Shown here: positions 39,565 to 43,697 of the stretch, in pieces | Layout: every line of letters begins with the position of its first letter | Numbering within the stretch: position 1 is the first letter of the stretch | From: JAAZNO01 sp964508025 | GTDB lineage: Bacteria; Chloroflexota; Anaerolineae; B4-G1; SLSP01 | Assembly: GCA_964508025.1 (NCBI GenBank) | Contig: CAZDSF010000027.1 | Span: forward strand, 1 to 43,697 | Direction of reading: 5' to 3' | Length of the DNA stretch: 43,697 nucleotides | Made by a program: the position numbers and the translations under genes | The notes under the pieces: model-generated | What the model was told of the DNA's origin: nothing | The model's input: the letters and a program-made list of their open reading frames with translations, nothing else | The model's database searches: none

Positions 39565-41256
39565 ATGAAACACATGCGCTTTTTTATGGTGGTTTGTATC
39601 CTCGCGGCGTTTGCCGCTGTTGTTTTCCCCATGCCGGCTGCTGCCCAGGAAGAAACGCGCGTCATTATTCAATATCGCGCCAATGGACGAGCCGCTGTTA
39701 TGCAACGCCTCCAAAGCCAGGGAGCGCGCGTCAATTTCCAATTCGATGAGTTGAACGCGGTTGTGGTTTCCCTGCCGGCGCAGGCTGTCAACGCGATGCG
39801 CGCCAATCCCGATGTGTTGGCAATCGAGCCAGACGAGCCTCGTTATCTGTCCAATCAAACAGTGCCTTACGGCGTGGATGCGATTCAAGCCCGCAATATC
39901 TGGGATGCGAATTTCGATGGTCTCATTGATGCGGGCGCGCCAACCGGCGCCGGGCGCACCATCTGCATTATTGATTCTGGCATTCAACGCAACCACGAAG
40001 ATTTCCAGGGCGTCAACATCATCGGCGGCTATCCTGCCGGCTGGGATACCGATAACTACGGGCACGGCACCCACGTTGCAGGCACCATCGCCGCCATGAA
40101 TAACGCGGTCGGTGTGGTGGGAGTGACGCCAGGCACGGTCTCGCTGTACATCCTCAAAGTTTTCGGCGATACCGGCGGCTGGACGTATGCTTCGACGTTG
40201 GTGGATGCGGCCTATCGCTGCCGCGATGCCGGCGCAAACATCATCACGATGAGCCTGGAAGGCGCCAACTTCAGCAGCATCGAGAACTACGCCTTCAACC
40301 AGCTCTATAACGACTACGGGATCCTCAGTGTGGCAGCGGCGGGCAACAGCGGCGGCACAGCCTATGCCTACCCCGCTTCGTATGAAGCCGTGATCTCCGT
40401 GGGCGCGGTGGATCAAAACAAAGTGGTTGCCAGCTTCTCTCGCCGCAATGATCGGGTGGAACTGGTCGCGCCCGGCGTGAGCGTCTACAGCACCTACAAA
40501 AACAACAGCTATGCTAACATGAGCGGCACTTCAATGGCAACGCCGCACGTCGCAGCCGCGGCAGCGCTGGTCTGGAGCGCAAATCCGTCCTGGACCAATG
40601 CGCAGATCCGCCAGGCTTTGAGTAGCTCGGCGCAAGACCTCGGCGAACCAGGACGTGACAACGCCTATGGCTACGGTCTGGTGCAGGCCCAGAGCGCGCT
40701 GACCGCATTGGGTGGGGCCGCCAGCACACCTCCCGCCCCCAATACGCCGCCTGTGGCAACCTTTAACTTCAGCTGCACGGATCTGACCTGCGCCTTCGAT
40801 GCCGGCGCCAGCTACGATCCTGATGGCAGCCTGGTCAGTTATGCCTGGAATTTTGGCGACGGCGCCAACGGCTCCGGCATCACCGCCAACCGCAGCTACA
40901 CGGCAGCAGGTGGATACAGCGTCACACTGACCGTTACCGATAATCAAGGCGCGACCGCTACGGCAGCCCAGAACGTAACCGTCAGCGCGCCTATCAGCGA
41001 CACCACGCCGCCGGTCATTTCAGACGTGAAAGCAACCAAATCTGGCAACACCAACTTCATCCTCTCCTGGACGACCGATGAGCCAGCAACGACAGTGGTA
41101 ATTGTGAATGGCGTGACATATACCGACAACACGCTCAGCACTGCACACACCATGACCATTCGCGGCAAGAAGGGCGTGACCTACACCTACTACGTACAAT
41201 CCGCCGATGCCGCGGGCAACACCGCCGCCGCAGGCCCGTTCACGTACAAGAACTAA
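39565..41256 (+). CDS. Secreted subtilisin-like protease with PKD domain
   Basis: A 563-residue S8 serine protease. It has a signal peptide (1-27, cut after PMPAAA), an inhibitor-type propeptide (about 30-95, TRVIIQYRANGRAAVMQRL), then the catalytic domain with D137 (IDSG), H167 (GHGTHVAG) and S323 (SGTSMATPH), plus the oxyanion Asn in AAGNSGG. A Pro-rich linker leads to a PKD domain (about 395-475, DPDGSLVSYAWNFGDG) and a fibronectin-III-like domain (about 480-563). It is most similar in layout to extracellular proteinase K/thermitase-type enzymes. The ATG has GGGAGG seven bases upstream. Expression is likely controlled by the leader hairpins. Confidence 0.94.
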   Translation: MKHMRFFMVVCILAAFAAVVFPMPAAAQEETRVIIQYRANGRAAVMQRLQSQGARVNFQFDELNAVVVSLPAQAVNAMRANPDVLAIEPDEPRYLSNQTVPYGVDAIQARNIWDANFDGLIDAGAPTGAGRTICIIDSGIQRNHEDFQGVNIIGGYPAGWDTDNYGHGTHVAGTIAAMNNAVGVVGVTPGTVSLYILKVFGDTGGWTYASTLVDAAYRCRDAGANIITMSLEGANFSSIENYAFNQLYNDYGILSVAAAGNSGGTAYAYPASYEAVISVGAVDQNKVVASFSRRNDRVELVAPGVSVYSTYKNNSYANMSGTSMATPHVAAAAALVWSANPSWTNAQIRQALSSSAQDLGEPGRDNAYGYGLVQAQSALTALGGAASTPPAPNTPPVATFNFSCTDLTCAFDAGASYDPDGSLVSYAWNFGDGANGSGITANRSYTAAGGYSVTLTVTDNQGATATAAQNVTVSAPISDTTPPVISDVKATKSGNTNFILSWTTDEPATTVVIVNGVTYTDNTLSTAHTMTIRGKKGVTYTYYVQSADAAGNTAAAGPFTYKN

Positions 41257-41275
41257 GCGCCCAGATTTCAACAAG

Positions 41276-41304
41276 ACAGGCCCGGTTCCACACCGGGCCT
41301 GTTT
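41276..41304. terminator. Terminator between subtilase and aminopeptidase genes
   Basis: A 10-bp stem ACAGGCCCGG/CCGGGCCTGT with a seven-base loop. TTT and a T-rich stretch follow. The two genes converge here, so it may work for both. Confidence 0.85.
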
Positions 41305-41330
41305 GCTGTTTTGGACAGGAAGGGCAACGC

Positions 41331-42431
41331 TCAGATCATGAACGCGCCGTTGCGGTAGAGAATCTCGCCATCCACCCAGATTTCACCGCCGTCGCGCATG
41401 TCGCAAATCATATCCCAATGCACGGCAGACCGGTTGATGCTGCCGGTTTCGGGATAACCCGCACCCACAGCAAGGTGAATGCTGCCGCCGATCTTCTCGT
41501 CGAAGAGGATGTTCTTGGTGAAGCGCTGAATGCCTTCGTTCGTGCCGATGGCAAACTCACCCAGGAAACGCGAACCCGCATCGGTATCGAGCACCTGCAG
41601 CAGATAAGGCTCATTCTTCTTTGCTGTAGCGCCGACAACCTTGCCGTCTTCAAAACGCAGCTCGATGCCCTCGACAACTCTGCCACCGGTGATCGCCGGA
41701 TAGGTGAAGCGAATCCAGCCGTTGACGCTGTCCTCGACCGGGCCGGTGAACACCTCGCCGCTGGGCATGTTGTGGCGTCCGTCCGAGTTGACGAACGTGC
41801 GCCCGGCAATCGAAAGCGTCAAATCGGCGTTTGGGCCAATCACGCGCACCTGTTCGCGGCCGCGCAGCCATTGCACCACACGCTCCTGCTCGGCATGGAC
41901 GCGCCGCCACTCCGCGATAGGATCCTCGCGGTCGCAGAAGCACGCGCCATAGACGAAAGCCTCATAATCCCGCAGGCTCATGTCCGCTTCCTGTGCAAAC
42001 GCGGGCGTAGGGAACAATGTGCCGTTCCACTTGAGCGCTCCCGTTGCGCCGCGCTCCATGTAACGTTGCATCAGAGGCGCCATCGCCTTGCTGCGCAACA
42101 CCTGCCGCGCCGGATCAACGCCGCTAAGCTCGCGCGTATTAGTCGCCGCGCGGATGCTGATCAGCGCTTCGTAATCCTCGAAGATCATGCGACGCACGGG
42201 ATCCACATGCGCGAGCTGTGCATCCGAAGCCAACCGGTAGAAACGCTCCTCCAAGCCCGGCAGCGTGATTGCCGGCAAAGGATGTCCGCCGCGTTCCAAC
42301 ACGCGCTCGTAGACTGCCTCGATGAGCGGCGCAGCTGCCGGCTCTGAGATAATGGCAACGCGCTCGCCGGGTTGCACATCCACCGAATACTCCACTAACA
42401 CCCGCGCCAGGCGTTCAACACGAATATCCAT
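41331..42431 (-). CDS. Aminopeptidase, M29 family (AmpS/aminopeptidase T-like)
   Basis: A 366-residue cytoplasmic metallo-aminopeptidase. The residues expected for the family's two-metal site lie in GEVFTGPVEDSVNG, GEFAIGTNEGI (Glu and Asn), DEKIGGSIHLAVGAGYPETG and VHWDMICDMR (His, Asp), all present. Substrate range in the family is broad, with preference for hydrophobic N-terminal residues. The ATG at 42431 has AGGAGG five bases upstream. The upstream leader has a small heptamer repeat. It lies on the same strand as the aminotransferase gene at 42512, which has its own terminator in between, so the two are probably separate transcripts. Confidence 0.93.
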   Translation of the reverse strand: MDIRVERLARVLVEYSVDVQPGERVAIISEPAAAPLIEAVYERVLERGGHPLPAITLPGLEERFYRLASDAQLAHVDPVRRMIFEDYEALISIRAATNTRELSGVDPARQVLRSKAMAPLMQRYMERGATGALKWNGTLFPTPAFAQEADMSLRDYEAFVYGACFCDREDPIAEWRRVHAEQERVVQWLRGREQVRVIGPNADLTLSIAGRTFVNSDGRHNMPSGEVFTGPVEDSVNGWIRFTYPAITGGRVVEGIELRFEDGKVVGATAKKNEPYLLQVLDTDAGSRFLGEFAIGTNEGIQRFTKNILFDEKIGGSIHLAVGAGYPETGSINRSAVHWDMICDMRDGGEIWVDGEILYRNGAFMI

Positions 42432-42446
42432 GAAACCTCCTCTTTA

Positions 42447-42475
42447 GGAATGAAGGCGGAAGGATGAAGGTAAAA
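42447..42475. repeat. Short heptamer repeat in the aminopeptidase leader
   Basis: GGAATGAA, GGCGGAA, GGATGAA and GGTAAAA units in tandem, between the terminator of the aminotransferase gene and the ribosome site of the aminopeptidase gene. It overlaps the left end of the terminator. Confidence 0.5.
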
Positions 42476-42512
42476 ATCCTCGCCCCTGGTTGCACCCAGC
42501 GGCGAGGATTTT
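42472..42512 (-). terminator. Terminator of the aminotransferase gene
   Basis: Arms 42473-42484 and 42501-42512 (12 bp, AAAATCCTCGCC) with a further CTGG/CCAG pairing inside. On the minus strand a run of Ts follows. The stem begins at the stop codon. Confidence 0.8.
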
Positions 42513-43663
42513 CAGCGCAGCCGATCTATCACCGCGAGGCTTTGACCGACCGTAATGGGCGCGCCCTGTTCACGGAGATAGTGCTCGACGCCGAGCAAGA
42601 ACGACATCACGCAGTCGCGTTGTCGCGCCAGACCGATGTGCCCCACCCGCAGGATTTGACCCTTCAGCGCCGCGAGACCGCCAGAAATCATCACGCCTGC
42701 ATCACGCATAAGGGCTTGCTGGAGTTCTGCCGCATTGACGCCAGGGCGCATCTTGAAAGCTGTGACCAGCGGCGAAGCATAAGCATCATCGGAGAACATC
42801 GGGAAATCCAACGCGCGCAGCCCTTCACGCACCACGGACGAAGCAGCGCAGTATTGCGCGAAGCGGGTTTCCAGGCCCTCTTCGAGTAGCGCGGTGAGGC
42901 TTACGTGCAACGCATGAATGTTGCTCGTGGGCATCGTTACCGGCGAAGGATGCCAATCACCCCAGTTGTCCACATACCACCGCCAGGTGCGCAAATCGAG
43001 GTACCAGCCGCGCGACGCCTTACGGGATTGGATCGCCTCCCAGGCTTTGGGGCTGATCGAGAGCAACGCCACACCGGGCGGGGTTTCGAGCGCCTTGTTG
43101 GCAACGGCGACGCAGAGATCCACACCCCACGCATCCACTGGCAGCGGCACACCACCCAGCGAGGAAATCGCATCCACAACGGTCAGTAATCCGCGCGCGC
43201 GCGCCGCCGCCAGCGTCCCCTCCAGCGGATTGAGGACACCGGTGGAAGTTTCATGATGGACAATCGCCAACGCCTTGATCTCAGGATGCTCCGCCAAGAC
43301 GGCTTCGACGGCTTCCGGCAAAATCGGCTCGTCAAGGGCAAACTCAAGCGGGATAACCGTCAGTCCCAACCCTTTCGCTATGCCGATCAAACGCTCGGCA
43401 AAGAAGCCATTGGAAGGAATCAACACCGCATCACCGGGTTCCAGAGCGCTGCCAAGAGCTGCTTCCAAAGCCATGGTGCCAGGCCCCGCCATGATGTACA
43501 GGTCATGGCGCGTCCCAAAAACCTGTTTCACCATCTCCTGCGTCTCACCGTACAGGCGCATCCAATCACGTCCATAGTGCGGCATCGCATGGACCGCCAT
43601 AGCATTGCGCACACTTTCGGGGATATCCACTGGGCCGGGAATCATCAGTTTCACGTGCGTCAT
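42512..43663 (-). CDS. Class V aminotransferase (alanine/serine--glyoxylate type)
   Basis: A 383-residue pyridoxal-phosphate enzyme that transfers amino groups between glyoxylate and alanine or serine. It starts MTHVKLMIPGPVDIPESV, with the PGP motif of the family; the PLP-binding Lys is K190 (VANKALETPPG), preceded by the Asp of VVDAISSLGG that contacts the ring. The final Arg of the substrate site is in ILRVGHIG. I start at ATG 43663, with AGGAGG five bases upstream; the frame extends to the window end. The related enzymes (phosphonopyruvate or 2-aminoethylphosphonate transaminases) share this layout, so the exact substrate pair is not certain. The promoter is beyond the window. Confidence 0.9.
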   Translation of the reverse strand: MTHVKLMIPGPVDIPESVRNAMAVHAMPHYGRDWMRLYGETQEMVKQVFGTRHDLYIMAGPGTMALEAALGSALEPGDAVLIPSNGFFAERLIGIAKGLGLTVIPLEFALDEPILPEAVEAVLAEHPEIKALAIVHHETSTGVLNPLEGTLAAARARGLLTVVDAISSLGGVPLPVDAWGVDLCVAVANKALETPPGVALLSISPKAWEAIQSRKASRGWYLDLRTWRWYVDNWGDWHPSPVTMPTSNIHALHVSLTALLEEGLETRFAQYCAASSVVREGLRALDFPMFSDDAYASPLVTAFKMRPGVNAAELQQALMRDAGVMISGGLAALKGQILRVGHIGLARQRDCVMSFLLGVEHYLREQGAPITVGQSLAVIDRLR

Positions 43664-43697
43664 CGAAACCTCCTGGAATGTGGAATTGAACACTCAA

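Overview
The window is a GC-rich bacterial chromosome segment that I place, with moderate confidence, in the Chloroflexota (Anaerolineae-like). The reasons are the mix of a DUF2270 membrane protein, ECF sigma factors paired with zinc-free membrane anti-sigma proteins, a large secreted beta-propeller protein ending in an LPLV-type tail, and gaps filled with heptameric repeats. No rRNA or marker tree was available, so the phylum is an inference. Two tRNA genes are present: Ser-GGA and Leu-CAG.

Layout. 1-2.5 kb (minus): the 5' end of dcd, a pyrimidine-nucleoside phosphorylase and a DegV protein. 2.8-4.9 kb (plus): ftsH and tRNA-Ser. 4.9-10.9 kb (minus): an alpha/beta hydrolase, a prepilin peptidase, a DUF2156 protein, a second DegV protein, a B12-binding radical SAM protein and two small membrane proteins. 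10.9-13.0 kb (minus): a lower-GC island with a gene remnant, a beta-class DNA methyltransferase and a probable restriction enzyme. 13.1-22.2 kb (plus): two membrane proteins, pyrG, a histidine kinase and a 1344-residue secreted propeller protein. 22.3-26.3 kb (minus): a HAD hydrolase, phoU, pstB, a PAS histidine kinase and ogt. 26.5-35.2 kb: two ECF sigma modules pointing at each other. 35.4-38.9 kb (plus): a GH31 alpha-glucosidase and a DUF2270-DUF2179 protein. 39.4-41.3 kb (plus): a secreted subtilase behind a structured leader. 41.3-43.7 kb (minus): an M29 aminopeptidase and a class V aminotransferase.

The most unusual system is at 28.2-35.0 kb. An ECF sigma factor overlaps by four bases (ATGA) a 2072-residue alpha-2-macroglobulin with an intact CTEQ thioester. 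Its cytoplasmic N-terminus carries the same P-x-F-x-x-R-L-x-R-Q-L block, followed by a membrane helix, as the stand-alone anti-sigma-like protein of the neighbouring ECF module. This suggests a protease-trapping surface protein that also holds a sigma factor and could signal across the membrane. The two modules converge on a perfect 40-bp palindrome.

Other structure: two consecutive RNA hairpins before the subtilase have identical 14-nt loops and different but fully paired stems. Most gaps hold 7-bp tandem repeats in changing words, some of which supply stop codons. A 13-bp repeat supplies the ribosome binding site of the methyltransferase. pstB appears leaderless, and the tRNA-Leu and GH31 promoters share one -35 box.
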